A stretch of DNA of 64,000 nt, taken from contig JACKLW010000005.1 in the NCBI GenBank assembly GCA_024235715.1, positions 992,001-1,056,000 of the forward strand. Reading direction: 5' to 3'. Source of the stretch: Accumulibacter sp. Its GTDB lineage: Bacteria > Pseudomonadota > Gammaproteobacteria > Burkholderiales > Rhodocyclaceae. Positions 35,935 to 45,964 of this stretch are shown here, piece by piece. The number at the start of each line of letters is the position of its first letter. Position 1 is the stretch's first letter. The notes under the pieces were generated by a model. It was given only the letters and a program-made list of their open reading frames with translations, made no database searches and had not been told where the DNA came from. Made by a program: the position numbers and the translations under genes.

Positions 35935-37247
35935 CTGCCCTCCGGCGGCCTCTCGCCGGATGGAATCGCCCGTGCTATCAATACCTTGTCGACCCGATTG
36001 TGATCCATGTCGACAACTTCGAAGCGCAGTGCGGCGAACTCGAAGTGATCCGAAACAGCGGGTATGCGACCAAGGACATACATCATGAAGCCGCCCAGCG
36101 TATGGAATGCATTCTCTTCCTCACCCGGCAGTTCTGCGCTGATCTTGAGAATGCCTCGCAGACGTTCGAGGCTGACACTTCCGTCGACCAGCCAGGACCC
36201 GTCTTCGCGCACGACGCTGTCTTGTTCCGCTGCGGTATCGACGACCGGCAAGTCGCCGACGATCGAGGTCAGTACGTCGGTGAGCGTGACCAGACCCTGT
36301 AGTTCGCCATATTCGTCGACCATCAGCGCGCACTGCTGCCGCGCGCGACGGAACGTTTCCAGCAATTGCGTCGTGCTGACAGTCGCCGGCACGTACAGAG
36401 GTGGTCTGACGGAGGACTCGATCGACAGCGGTTCGCCGAAGAGCGCACCCTTGAGCAGATCGCTGGTACGTAATACGCCAACGAGGTTCTCGATGCCACC
36501 GCGACAGACGAGCACGCGTTTGAAAGGGCTGGCGGCGAGACGCCTGAGGTTCTTCTCATCGCCGTCGTCGAGATCGATCAGGTAGATGTCCTTGCGATGG
36601 GTCATGATCTCGTGGATGTGCTGTTCGTCCAGACGCAGGACATTGGCGACGATTTCCTGCTCGCTGGCGTGAAAAACGCCTGCCCTGGCACCCTGGCCCA
36701 TCAGGATCTTGATTTCGTCGTCGGTAACCGACGAGTCCGGCACCTGGCGCGCGCCGAGCAGGCGCAACAACAGGCTGGACGACGAGGCGAGCAGCCACAC
36801 CAGGGGACGAGCCAGCAACGAAAGCAGGTTCATCGCCGGGGCAATCAGTGCCGCAACGCGTTCCGGCGCCAGCAGACCAAGGCGCTTCGGCACCAGTTCG
36901 CCGACGACGACCGCAAAATAGGTCACCCCGGCGACGACCAGCGTCATAGCCATCGACCGCGCATGGGGCGCCAGCGACGGGATGGTGCTCAGCCAGTCGT
37001 CAAGCGGCGCAACGAGGGTCGCCTCGCCGATGGCGCCGCTGAGGATGCCGACGCTGGTGATGCCGACCTGAACGGTCGACAGGAAGGTGGACGGCTCGTG
37101 ATGCAGGGCCAGTGCCGAGCGAGCGCCCGGGTTACCGTCGTCTGCCAGCTTCTGCAGGCGTGACTGACGCGAGGACACGACGGCGATTTCCGACATCGCC
37201 AGAATACCGTTGAGCAGAATCAGAAAGAAGAGTAGCGCGATGTCCAT
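35922..37247 (-). CDS. CNNM/CorC-HlyC family membrane protein with CBS domains
   Basis: The 441-residue protein has an N-terminal CNNM (DUF21) membrane domain with about four helices (residues 1-180, including [20 protein letters not shown] and [18 protein letters not shown]). A pair of CBS domains follows (about 200-335), then a CorC/HlyC C-terminal domain ending at about 425. Such proteins are implicated in Mg2+/Co2+ efflux. The ATG at 37247 is chosen because the first helix begins there, although no ribosome site is evident. It converges on queC, sharing 13 bp. Confidence 0.9.
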   Translation of the reverse strand: MDIALLFFLILLNGILAMSEIAVVSSRQSRLQKLADDGNPGARSALALHHEPSTFLSTVQVGITSVGILSGAIGEATLVAPLDDWLSTIPSLAPHARSMAMTLVVAGVTYFAVVVGELVPKRLGLLAPERVAALIAPAMNLLSLLARPLVWLLASSSSLLLRLLGARQVPDSSVTDDEIKILMGQGARAGVFHASEQEIVANVLRLDEQHIHEIMTHRKDIYLIDLDDGDEKNLRRLAASPFKRVLVCRGGIENLVGVLRTSDLLKGALFGEPLSIESSVRPPLYVPATVSTTQLLETFRRARQQCALMVDEYGELQGLVTLTDVLTSIVGDLPVVDTAAEQDSVVREDGSWLVDGSVSLERLRGILKISAELPGEEENAFHTLGGFMMYVLGRIPAVSDHFEFAALRFEVVDMDHNRVDKVLIARAIPSGERPPEGSQVA

Positions 37248-37840
37248 GGATGAGGCCCGCGTGCTCGGGCCGTTGCTCCGGTTGGCGATGTATCCAGCCA
37301 TTATATCGATGCAGGACGCCCCCGATCACTCCAGGCGAGGACCTCCTGGCCGGCGGCAAACCATGTTGCGCCGCCACAAATCCTGCTTGCTGTTGTTTTT
37401 TTACCACATTGTTGGCCGCTCATTGAGCGCCATGACACACGCCGCAACGGTCGCCCTGAGGCGGCGCTCGATCGCCCTTGGTGCAAGGCTTTCGGGATCG
37501 TGTCCGGTTTTTCCGGGTGAGCTGACCTATGCCTTTTGGCTTGCTGCCAGCGCCACCTTCTGCGGAGCGGCTGGCGCGCCCGGTTGACCAAACGCTCGAT
37601 AATCACTACAGTCCGGCTCGAGTTGATCCGAAGCAGGCAAGTTTCAGCGCTCCGCTGCAACGACACAAGGCAATTTCAAACGCCAGACCTGCTTCTCGCC
37701 CCTCTGCTGCGACGCACCATCCCGCACGGAGACCCGGCCTCGGGGTACCTGTAACCCCCAATTTCGAGGCTTTGCACCCATCTGTAATTGTCAGCGCCGG
37801 AACGTGTTACTGCCGCGATGACTACAGTGAAGGAGAGAGC
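37248..37840. other. Gene-free region between divergent CorC-like and transglycosylase genes
   Basis: This stretch of 593 bp lies upstream of both neighbours, so it likely holds two promoters. It contains a T-rich run at 37391-37402 and generally AT-richer patches than the flanking genes. No open frame in it has family resemblance. I cannot identify a specific operator or RNA. Confidence 0.45.
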
Positions 37841-38584
37841 ATGTCTGCCACTATTTCGCTCAAGAGCAAAGGGCGGCGTCGCAGCGACGCCACCTTGAGT
37901 TTCATTCAATACAGCCTGATCATCGTCGGCCTGATGCTGGGCCTGGGCGCCTTCAAACCGGCCTTCAGCGACAGCGCCCTGGCCGAAGCGCCACAAGCCC
38001 TCGTCGCGGAGCCGGCAACGGTCGTTGAGCCATCCTTGATGGCCGAAGAAGAGGCATCGGTGGTCGTCGAAACAGCGCCCACGCCCAAGCCGGAAGCTGT
38101 CGAACCGGCGCCGGAAGCGCTGCGGCCATCGCTGCAGCGCGCCCTCGACTATGTTTCCCGCCGCTACCGCGTTGCCCCCGAAGCGCTGGTGCCAATCTTC
38201 GAGGCCGCGCAGAGCGTCGGCCGCGAAAACCGCCTCGACCCGCTGCTGATCATCGCCATCATCGGTATCGAGTCACGTTTCAACCCCTTCGCCGAGAGTT
38301 CGGTCGGTGCGAAAGGCCTGATGCAGGTAATGCCCGACGTCCACAAGGACAAGATCCCTGAAGGCGCGGGTGAGCAACCCTTCCTCGACCCGGTCACCAA
38401 CATCCAGGTCGGCGTGCACGTCCTGGAAGAGGCGATCCGCTGGCGCGGCAGCCTCACCGGCGGCCTGCAACATTACGGCGGCTCACCGAAGGACCCCGCC
38501 ACCAGCTATGCGAACAAGGTCTTCGCCGAAAAGCAGCGTCTCGAAAAGGCGGCAAGGAAGGGCGCTCGCGGCTCACGCGCCTGA
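37841..38584 (+). CDS. Lytic transglycosylase (SLT domain)
   Basis: The 247-residue protein has an N-terminal membrane or signal segment (about residues 22-40), a Pro/Glu/Ala-rich linker (about 45-90) and a C-terminal SLT domain with the catalytic Glu in IIGIESRFNPFAESSVGAKG, then LMQVMPDVHKDKIP and GGLQHYGGSPKDPATSYANK. It cleaves murein glycan strands with anhydro-ring formation. It is monocistronic with an AAGGAGAGAGC ribosome site, and converges on plsB across 19 bp. Confidence 0.88.
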   Translation: MSATISLKSKGRRRSDATLSFIQYSLIIVGLMLGLGAFKPAFSDSALAEAPQALVAEPATVVEPSLMAEEEASVVVETAPTPKPEAVEPAPEALRPSLQRALDYVSRRYRVAPEALVPIFEAAQSVGRENRLDPLLIIAIIGIESRFNPFAESSVGAKGLMQVMPDVHKDKIPEGAGEQPFLDPVTNIQVGVHVLEEAIRWRGSLTGGLQHYGGSPKDPATSYANKVFAEKQRLEKAARKGARGSRA

Positions 38585-38603
38585 GCGCTGTTCGCCCACA
38601 CCG

Positions 38604-41108
38604 TCACGGGGCAGGGACAGGCGGCTGGGCAGCGGATTCTGCGATGCCGGCGCCCGCCGCCATGCGCCGGATCGTCTGCCGGGCCTCGGCCGAGAGCAGC
38701 AACTCGGCGTCGGCCAGTGGGGTCGTCAGACGATGATCGAAGTGCAACAAGCCACGCTCATCCTCAGAGAGGAAATCGGCTTCGATCAGGGCGGTGATGG
38801 CCGCCGAGAAGCTGCCCTTTTCCGCGAACTCCCGGGAATTGACCTCATGAAGCAGCGCCAAGCGTACGCCGAGTCGATGGCAGTGCTCCTCGAGCACCTG
38901 GCGAGTCAACCGGCCGCTGCCATGTTCCTCGAGCAGGGCCAGGCTGAGAAAGTAACGTTCCAGCAAGGGCCGAACGCTTTCACCGAGCAGGCGCAGGTCG
39001 GTGGATTGCGGACTGCTCGGCTCAGGTGCCGCCAGGCCCCCCGAGGGTCCGCAGGGCAGCAGCAGACCGCGAGCAATCAACACCCGAACGACCGCTTCGC
39101 AGGCGGTCGCCAACTCGGCCGGCGGCCAGTGCAGGAAAAGCTCGGCACGCAGCAAGGCGTAGATTCCGCTCACCGCCTGCCTGACACGATCGCCGCCGAG
39201 CCGGCGGTTCTGGCTCAAGAGGCAGGCGATCACCGCCGGCAGGGCAAAAACATGCAGAACGTTGTTGCGAAAGTAGGCGAGCCGCTGCGCCCGCTCTTCG
39301 GACACGCGAATCAGATCACCCAAGGGATCAGTGAAGCGCTCGACGACCCCCAGTCGCTCGGCGTAAGCAACAACCTGTTGCGCATCGAGTTCGCAGGCAA
39401 TGCTGGTCGAGGCGTACGGCGCGTCGGCAAACAGCGCCTGATAATGCGCGATCATCCGCCGCAGTCCGTGTTCGTCGGCGGTGCGCCGCGGCGTCGCCAA
39501 TAGAGCCAGCGCGACAAGATTGACCGGATTGAGGACTGCCGCGGCGTTGATCCGCTGCGCGAGCTCGGCGGCAGCAAGGCGTGTCACAGCCCGCGACCAT
39601 GGCGCTGAACACTCGTCGGCCCGGTCGCGCCAGCCGGAATGCTGCGCGTCGAGAAAGCCCGCCAGCGACAGCGGTTCGCCCAGGCTGACATGCACCCTGC
39701 CGAATTCCCGCTTGATGCTGCGCACGCTTTTCAGGATACCCCACAGCGACTCACGCTGTTTCGCCTTGCCAGCAAGTTCACCGACATGGCTGCGCCCTTC
39801 GAGCAGCTTTTCGTAGCCGATATAGACCGGCACGAAGACCAGCGGCCGACTGTGCTCACGAATGAAACTGTGTATGGTCATGCCGAGAATGCCGCCCTTG
39901 GGCATCAGCATCCGGCCACTGCGGCTGCGCCCACCCTCGATGAAGTACTCCAGCGGGAAACCGCGAGCAAGCATCAGGTGCAGGTACTCGTCGAAGACGG
40001 CAGCGTAGAGCGGCTCACCCTTGAAGCTGCGACGCAGGAAGAAGGCGCCACAGCGGCGTAGCAGGGCGCCGACGATCGGCAGGTTGAGGTTCGCACCGGC
40101 AGCGATATGTGGCGGCGTCAGCCCGTTGCGGCGGATCAGGTACGACAGCAGCAGGTAGTCGATATGGCTGCGGTGGCAGGGAACATAGACGATTTCCTGG
40201 CCCGGCGCGATGCGCGACAGGGTCTCGAAATTATGCGCTTCGATGCTGTCGTAAAGCCGCTTCCAGAGCCAGGTCAGGAACAGTTCGAGGGCACGAACGG
40301 CACCGTGCGAATAGTCGGAGGCAATCTCGCGCGCGAAGCTGGCGGCGCGGGCTCTTGCCTTGCCCGGCGAGATGCCCTGCGTCGCGGCTTCGCTGGCAAT
40401 CGCGGCGCGCACCCGCTCGCCGGCGAGGACGGCATCCACTTGCGTATTGCGGTGCGAAAGATCTGGCCCGATCGCCATCTGGCGCTGGCGACGAAAATGG
40501 ACACGCAGGACTCGCGACAGCTTGCGCCGCGCCTGCACCTCGTCGAGCCCGCCCAGCATCAGGTCACGCAGCAGGATCGGCGGATTGTAGCGCACCAGCA
40601 CCTGGCGGCCGTGCAACACGATTGCCAGCAGTTGTCGCCAGGCGCCCGGTGGTCGCCAGGCTTCGGCGAACAGCGCCTTGACGATTGAATCCTGCTTGCC
40701 GGGAGAACGTCCCCAGAGGATCACCACCGGCAGCAACTGCACCTCGACCTGAGGATCGGCGAGGGTCTGGCGTATCAGGCTGGCCAGCAACGCCGAGTGG
40801 GCGCGGTGATCACCAGTTGCGCCGGCCGCACGACGGTCTCGGTCCAGAAAGAAGAATGAGCGCGGATGGTGCAAGCCACCGACGACGAGGGGCGCTTCAG
40901 CGCGTGGCCAGTCACCTCGCCGTGACTCCTCCACGAGCACCAGCAGGTTCGACAGGTGCCGGTCCTGCAAGACGTAGCATACCGGCTTCGTCGGATCGAA
41001 GCGCAGGGCCTGCGCGTTCTCGGGAAAAACAGCGCTGCGTACCCATAGATAGAGCAACCGGCGAGCCAGCGGCAGGAACCAGTCGGCAAGCCTGGCGGCC
41101 CTGATCAC
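38604..41108 (-). CDS. plsB: Glycerol-3-phosphate 1-O-acyltransferase
   Basis: PlsB makes the first acylation in phospholipid synthesis. The 834-residue membrane-associated enzyme has the HX4D catalytic motif in YVPCHRSHIDYLLLSYLI, then the FIEGGRSRSGRMLMPKGG substrate-binding motif and VPVYIGYEKLLEGRSHVGEL. The length fits the gammaproteobacterial/betaproteobacterial PlsB class (about 810). The GTG at 41108 with an upstream GGGAG is proposed; the frame is open further into the EF-G-like gene, but that part is not PlsB-like. It begins 34 bp after the EF-G-like stop. Confidence 0.94.
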   Translation of the reverse strand: MIRAARLADWFLPLARRLLYLWVRSAVFPENAQALRFDPTKPVCYVLQDRHLSNLLVLVEESRRGDWPRAEAPLVVGGLHHPRSFFFLDRDRRAAGATGDHRAHSALLASLIRQTLADPQVEVQLLPVVILWGRSPGKQDSIVKALFAEAWRPPGAWRQLLAIVLHGRQVLVRYNPPILLRDLMLGGLDEVQARRKLSRVLRVHFRRQRQMAIGPDLSHRNTQVDAVLAGERVRAAIASEAATQGISPGKARARAASFAREIASDYSHGAVRALELFLTWLWKRLYDSIEAHNFETLSRIAPGQEIVYVPCHRSHIDYLLLSYLIRRNGLTPPHIAAGANLNLPIVGALLRRCGAFFLRRSFKGEPLYAAVFDEYLHLMLARGFPLEYFIEGGRSRSGRMLMPKGGILGMTIHSFIREHSRPLVFVPVYIGYEKLLEGRSHVGELAGKAKQRESLWGILKSVRSIKREFGRVHVSLGEPLSLAGFLDAQHSGWRDRADECSAPWSRAVTRLAAAELAQRINAAAVLNPVNLVALALLATPRRTADEHGLRRMIAHYQALFADAPYASTSIACELDAQQVVAYAERLGVVERFTDPLGDLIRVSEERAQRLAYFRNNVLHVFALPAVIACLLSQNRRLGGDRVRQAVSGIYALLRAELFLHWPPAELATACEAVVRVLIARGLLLPCGPSGGLAAPEPSSPQSTDLRLLGESVRPLLERYFLSLALLEEHGSGRLTRQVLEEHCHRLGVRLALLHEVNSREFAEKGSFSAAITALIEADFLSEDERGLLHFDHRLTTPLADAELLLSAEARQTIRRMAAGAGIAESAAQPPVPAP

Positions 41109-41142
41109 GACGGCCAGGCTCCCGTCCGCTGATGCGCAAACA

Positions 41143-43191
41143 CTACTCCTCGTCGACCACCTTGTGCTGCGCGACGAGTTCCTGCTGTGTTGCCGGCGGC
41201 ACCTGCGCGTAGTGCGAGAAGGCAATGCTGTACGAACCCTGCCCGGCGGTCAGCGACTTCAGGCGCGACTGGTAGCTGTCGAGTTCGGCCAGCGGCACCT
41301 GGCCGGTGATCGCCATCAGGCCCGAGCCACGTGGCTGGGTGCCGGTGAGGTGGCCCCGCTTGCTGGAAAGATCGCCGGTGAGGTCGCCGGTCATCGCCTC
41401 CGGTGCGAGTATTTCTATCTCGACCACCGGTTCGAGGACGATCGGCCTGGCAGCCCGAATGGCTTCGACCGTCGCCTTGCGGGCGGCGGTCTGGAAGGCG
41501 ATGTCCTTGCCGTCCACCGGGTGTGACTTGCCGTCGTACACGGTGACGCGCAGGTCCTGAACCTCGAAGCCGGCGACAACGCCGTCGGCGAGCGCCTGGC
41601 GAACGCCTTTCTCGACCGATGCCATGAAAACGCCCGGGATGACACCTCCCTTGACGATGTCGACGAACTCGAAGCCAGCGCCACGTTCGAGCGGTTCGAC
41701 GCGCAGCGCCACTTCGCCAAACTGCCCGGCACCGCCGCTCTGCTTCTTGTGCCGGCAGTGCCCTTCGGCCGAGGCGGTGATCGCTTCACGATAGGCAATC
41801 TGCGGAGGCGTGGTGTCGAGTTCCAGCTTGTACTGTTGCGCCAGCCGCGTCAGTTTGGCGCGCAGGTGCATTTCGCCAATCCCGCGGATCACCGTTTCAT
41901 TGGTCGTTGCATGTCTTTCGACCCTGAAACAGGGATCCTCCACTTCGAGCTTGCGCAGGATTTCAAACAGGCGCTGCTCATCGGCCTTGCGCCTGGCATG
42001 GATCGCCAGGCCCTGCATCGGCTGCGGAAACTCGAGAGGTTTGAGGTGGATATGGTCTTCATCGTGCGAATCGTGCAGAACGCAGTCGAACTCGATCTCC
42101 TCGACCTTGGCCACCGCGCCGAGGTCTCCGGGAAGCAGTGTCTCGGCCTCCAGATATTCCTTGCCCTGCAGACGGTAGATGTGGCCGACCTTGAACGGAC
42201 GCTTGCCATCGCCGACAAAGAGCTGCGAGTCCTTCCTGATGGTGCCCTGGTGAACACGGAAAATGCCGACCTTGCCGATGAAGGGATCACTGACGATCTT
42301 GAAGACGTGCGCCAGAACGTGCTTTTCGGGGTCGGGGTCGGCCGCGAAGGCCTCCGTCGCTGCATTCGGTTCGCCACGATAGAACGGCGGCGGGTTGCCC
42401 TCCTCCGGGCTGGGCGCCAGTTCGGCCAGGGCGTCGAGCAGTTGCGGAATGCCGGCCCCGGTCTTCGCGGAAACGAACATGATCGGGATCAGGTGACCCG
42501 AGCGCAGGGCTTTCTCGAAAGGCACGTGTAGTTCATCCGGACTCGGGTCAAGCCCTTCTTCCAGGTATCGCGCCAGCAGATCCTCATCCTCCTCGACGAT
42601 CTGGTCGATCAGCGCACGGTGCGCCGCCGCCACCGATTCGAAATCGCTGTCGCCGCTCTCGTGGCCCAGCAACTCGACGACTTCGCTGCCGTGCTTGGCA
42701 GGCAGGTCGAGCAACATGCACTCGCGACCGAAGCGCTCGCGAATATCCGCGACCAGCGCCGGCAGGTTGACATTGTCGGCGTCGATCTTGTTGATGATGA
42801 TCATCCGGCAGACACCGCGAGCGGCAGCCAGCTGCATCATCTTTTCGGTCGAAAGCTCGATGCCGTTCTGCGCATTGATCACCACCAGCGCGGTGTCGAC
42901 CGCGGCCAGAGCGCCAATGGCCTGCCCGGCGAAATCCGGAAAGCCCGGCGTGTCGATGAGGTTGACCTGCACGTCGCGCCACGAAAAACCCACCAGCGCC
43001 GCATTCAGCGAGTGGCCGAATTCCTTCTCCTGCGGATCGAAGTCACAAACGGTATTGCCCTTCTCGACGGCGCCCCGGCTGGCAATGGCGCCAGCGGCTG
43101 CAAGCAGGCTTTCGGCTAGCGTCGTCTTGCCGGCCGCACCGTGGCCGACAAGGGCGACAGCGCGCAGCTTACTGGTGGTGGTTTGGCCCAT
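41143..43191 (-). CDS. Elongation factor G-like GTPase
   Basis: The 682-residue protein is an EF-G-like translational GTPase of the divergent second type (FusA2/EF-G2-like). It has a P-loop GHGAAGKTTLAESL at the N-terminus, DTPGFPDFAGQ (G3), INKIDADN (G4), and domains II-V including GIGEMHLRAKLTRL and GGVIPGVFMASVEKGV. Its P-loop (GHGAAGKTT) and sequence diverge from canonical EF-G, which carries a different spacing. Role unclear; such paralogues have been linked to ribosome recycling or stress. It stands upstream of plsB. Confidence 0.88.
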   Translation of the reverse strand: MGQTTTSKLRAVALVGHGAAGKTTLAESLLAAAGAIASRGAVEKGNTVCDFDPQEKEFGHSLNAALVGFSWRDVQVNLIDTPGFPDFAGQAIGALAAVDTALVVINAQNGIELSTEKMMQLAAARGVCRMIIINKIDADNVNLPALVADIRERFGRECMLLDLPAKHGSEVVELLGHESGDSDFESVAAAHRALIDQIVEEDEDLLARYLEEGLDPSPDELHVPFEKALRSGHLIPIMFVSAKTGAGIPQLLDALAELAPSPEEGNPPPFYRGEPNAATEAFAADPDPEKHVLAHVFKIVSDPFIGKVGIFRVHQGTIRKDSQLFVGDGKRPFKVGHIYRLQGKEYLEAETLLPGDLGAVAKVEEIEFDCVLHDSHDEDHIHLKPLEFPQPMQGLAIHARRKADEQRLFEILRKLEVEDPCFRVERHATTNETVIRGIGEMHLRAKLTRLAQQYKLELDTTPPQIAYREAITASAEGHCRHKKQSGGAGQFGEVALRVEPLERGAGFEFVDIVKGGVIPGVFMASVEKGVRQALADGVVAGFEVQDLRVTVYDGKSHPVDGKDIAFQTAARKATVEAIRAARPIVLEPVVEIEILAPEAMTGDLTGDLSSKRGHLTGTQPRGSGLMAITGQVPLAELDSYQSRLKSLTAGQGSYSIAFSHYAQVPPATQQELVAQHKVVDEE

Positions 43192-43428
43192 TCATCATCT
43201 CCCATTCAAGTCGAATGCACGCCGCCGCCCGAATATTCATATGCCATAGACCGCCGCGCGTGCTGGCATCATTTTACCTCCGCTGCGAACGAATCGCGTG
43301 CCGATCGTCGTCTGCTTGGGGAATGCTGGCGACTGCTTGCGGTCCACCATCCGGCGCGCGACGGCCGTCGCCACACCGGCAGTCGTCGTCGCGCCAAAGC
43401 ACAAAAAAACCGCCAGAAGAGGTGGGTT

Positions 43429-43457
43429 TTGTGTAAACCGCCCCAGTCGGCTAAAGT
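43429..43457 (+). promoter_or_regulatory. Candidate sigma-70 promoter for malic enzyme gene
   Basis: TTGTGT at 43429-43434 and TAAAGT at 43452-43457 are separated by 17 bp and lie 42 bp upstream of the maeB ATG. Spacing is ideal and each hexamer matches the consensus only in part, so this is a plausible but unproven promoter. Confidence 0.35.
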
Positions 43458-43498
43458 TACGCGCTTTATTTTTGATGATCACCGCGTCAGGAGCAAAA

Positions 43499-45787
43499 AT
43501 GGAAAACGATCTGCGCCAGGCCGATCTTCGCGAGGCAGCTCTCGAATATCACAGCGACCCGACGCCCGGCAAGATAGCCGTGCAGCCGACGAAGGGGCTG
43601 AACACCCAACTCGACCTGGCGCTTGCCTATTCTCCGGGCGTTGCTTTCGCCTGCCACGCGATCGTCGACGACCCGGCATCGGCCAGCCTGTACACGTCGC
43701 GCGCCAACCTCGTTGGAGTGGTCACCAACGGTACCGCAGTGCTCGGTCTCGGCAATATCGGTCCACTGGCCGCCAAGCCAGTGATGGAAGGTAAGGGCTG
43801 CCTGTTCAAGAAGTTCGCCGGCATCGATGTTTTTGACATAGAGCTCGCCGAACGAGACCCCGACAAGCTGATCGACATGATCGCCGCCATGGAACCGACA
43901 CTGGGCGGCATCAACCTGGAAGACATCAAGGCGCCGGAATGCTTCTACATCGAAACCAAGCTCAAGGAGCGGATGTCGATCCCGGTCTTTCACGACGACC
44001 AGCACGGCACGGCGATCATTTCGTCGGCGGCAATCCTGAACGCGCTGAAGGTCACCGGCAAGAAGATCGCCGAAGTAACGGTGGTCTGCTCCGGCGCCGG
44101 GGCAGCGGCCATTTCGTGCCTGAACCTGTGGTGCGATCTGGGCGTGCGCCGCGAGAACATTCTCGTCTGTGACTCGAAAGGCGTGATCTACGCCGGCCGT
44201 GATGCCGACATGGAGCCCAACAAGGCGCGCTACGCGCGCGAAACCGAATGCCGCACCCTTGCGGAAGCGCTCGACGGCGTAGATGTATTCCTCGGACTCT
44301 CGGCCGCGGGGATCCTCGAACCCGAGATGCTCAGCAAGATGGCCAAGGATCCGATTGTCTTTGCACTCGCCAATCCGACCCCCGAAATCATGCCTGAGCT
44401 GGCCCGCAAGGTGCGTCCCGACGTGATAATTGCCACCGGCCGTTCGGATTATCCCAACCAGGTGAACAATGTCCTGTGTTTTCCGTTCATTTTCCGTGGC
44501 GCACTCGACATCGGCGCGACGGGTATCAACGAACAGATGAAGATGGCCTGCGTCAGAGCCCTGGCGGCGATGGCCCACGAAGAGGTCAGCGACGAAGTGG
44601 CGATGGCCTACCCCGGGCAGGAACTGAGTTTTGGCCGCGACTATCTGATCCCCAAGCCCTTCGACCCGCGCTTGATCACCACCATCGCCCCGGCTGTCGC
44701 GCAGGCGGCGATGAATTCCGGCGTTGCGACCAGACCCATGGCCGATCTTGACGCCTACCGGGCGAAGCTGCGGGAATTCGTCTATCAGACCGGCTTTGGC
44801 ATGCGGGCGATATTTTCGGCGGCCAAGCGCGTGCGCGAAACGCAGATCGTCTATTGCGATGGCGAGGATGAGCGGATGTTGCGCGCAGCACAGACGATCA
44901 TCAATGAGGGACTGACACGGCCGATCCTGATTGGCCGCCCCGACGTGATCGCGACACGCCTGAAGAGAATCTGCTCGAAATTGCGCATGGGTACCGACTT
45001 CGACGTCGTCGACCCGGCCAGCGACGACCGCTACAAGGAATGCTGGACGACCTATCACCAGTTGCGCAAGCGCCACGGCGTGACCATCGACATCGCCAAG
45101 ACGCGCTTGCGGACCAACAACACGATCATCGGCGCCATGCTGGTCAAGCTCGGCTACGCCGATGGAATGATCTGCGGCCTCTCCGGCCGGTTCGCACACC
45201 ACCTCCGCCAGATAGACGAAGTCATCGGCAAGGAACCGGGGCGCAGCACGATGGCCGCGATGACCCACGTCCTGCTGCCCGGGCGCGCACTGTTCCTGTG
45301 CGACACGCACGTCAACGAAGATCCCGACGCCGAGCAACTTGCCGAGATCACGCTGATGGCGGCAGAGGCCGTCAGCCGCTTCACGATCAGGCCCAAGATC
45401 GCGATGCTCTCGCACTCGAACTTCGGGTCATCGCTGACCGAGGGAGCCCGCAAGGTGGCCAGGGCAGTGGAAATTGTCCGCGCCAAGGCGCCAGACCTGG
45501 AAATCGACGGAGAAATGCACGGCGAAAGCGCGCTCTCACAACCCATACGCCAGCGCTCGGACCCGGAATCGACGCTGACCGGTGAGGCCAACCTGCTGGT
45601 GATGCCCAATCTGGATGCTGCCAACATCTCCTACAACCTGCTCAAGATGACTGGCGGTGACGGCATGTCGGTCGGTCCGATCCTGCTCGGCGCGGCGCGC
45701 CCGGTACATGTGCTGGCAGCGACATCGACGGTTCGCCGAGTCGTTGACATGACTGCGCTGATCGTCGTCGAGGCCGCGGCCGAGTAA
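43499..45787 (+). CDS. maeB: NADP-dependent malic enzyme with phosphotransacetylase-like domain
   Basis: The 762-residue enzyme oxidatively decarboxylates malate to pyruvate. The N-terminal malic enzyme part (about residues 15-425) has [34 protein letters not shown] and the nucleotide-binding [13 protein letters not shown]. The C-terminal part (about 435-760) resembles phosphate acetyltransferase ([19 protein letters not shown]), the usual MaeB fusion, often a regulatory acetyl-CoA sensor. The ATG at 43499 follows CAGGAG. Reducing power from this enzyme would fit a PHA-forming lifestyle (inference). Confidence 0.95.
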   Translation: MENDLRQADLREAALEYHSDPTPGKIAVQPTKGLNTQLDLALAYSPGVAFACHAIVDDPASASLYTSRANLVGVVTNGTAVLGLGNIGPLAAKPVMEGKGCLFKKFAGIDVFDIELAERDPDKLIDMIAAMEPTLGGINLEDIKAPECFYIETKLKERMSIPVFHDDQHGTAIISSAAILNALKVTGKKIAEVTVVCSGAGAAAISCLNLWCDLGVRRENILVCDSKGVIYAGRDADMEPNKARYARETECRTLAEALDGVDVFLGLSAAGILEPEMLSKMAKDPIVFALANPTPEIMPELARKVRPDVIIATGRSDYPNQVNNVLCFPFIFRGALDIGATGINEQMKMACVRALAAMAHEEVSDEVAMAYPGQELSFGRDYLIPKPFDPRLITTIAPAVAQAAMNSGVATRPMADLDAYRAKLREFVYQTGFGMRAIFSAAKRVRETQIVYCDGEDERMLRAAQTIINEGLTRPILIGRPDVIATRLKRICSKLRMGTDFDVVDPASDDRYKECWTTYHQLRKRHGVTIDIAKTRLRTNNTIIGAMLVKLGYADGMICGLSGRFAHHLRQIDEVIGKEPGRSTMAAMTHVLLPGRALFLCDTHVNEDPDAEQLAEITLMAAEAVSRFTIRPKIAMLSHSNFGSSLTEGARKVARAVEIVRAKAPDLEIDGEMHGESALSQPIRQRSDPESTLTGEANLLVMPNLDAANISYNLLKMTGGDGMSVGPILLGAARPVHVLAATSTVRRVVDMTALIVVEAAAE

Positions 45788-45964
45788 GCCTGGCAAGTCG
45801 CGCGAAGGTCCGCGGCGTGCCCTGCAGCCCAAGCCGAAGCCCGGCCCTGGGCGGTCGCGACCCGTCTTTACAAACACGCTGAGTCAATGCATCATCGGGA
45901 AGGCTAACTCGGCATGGCCGGGACCTGAGGGTTCACAACGCATTGCAAGGTCCTATCGCGAACA

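Noticed and set aside
43487-45415. Long minus-strand open frame of over 640 codons opposite malic enzyme
   Set aside because: Composition is typical of an antisense shadow, and the malic enzyme on the plus strand has all family motifs.
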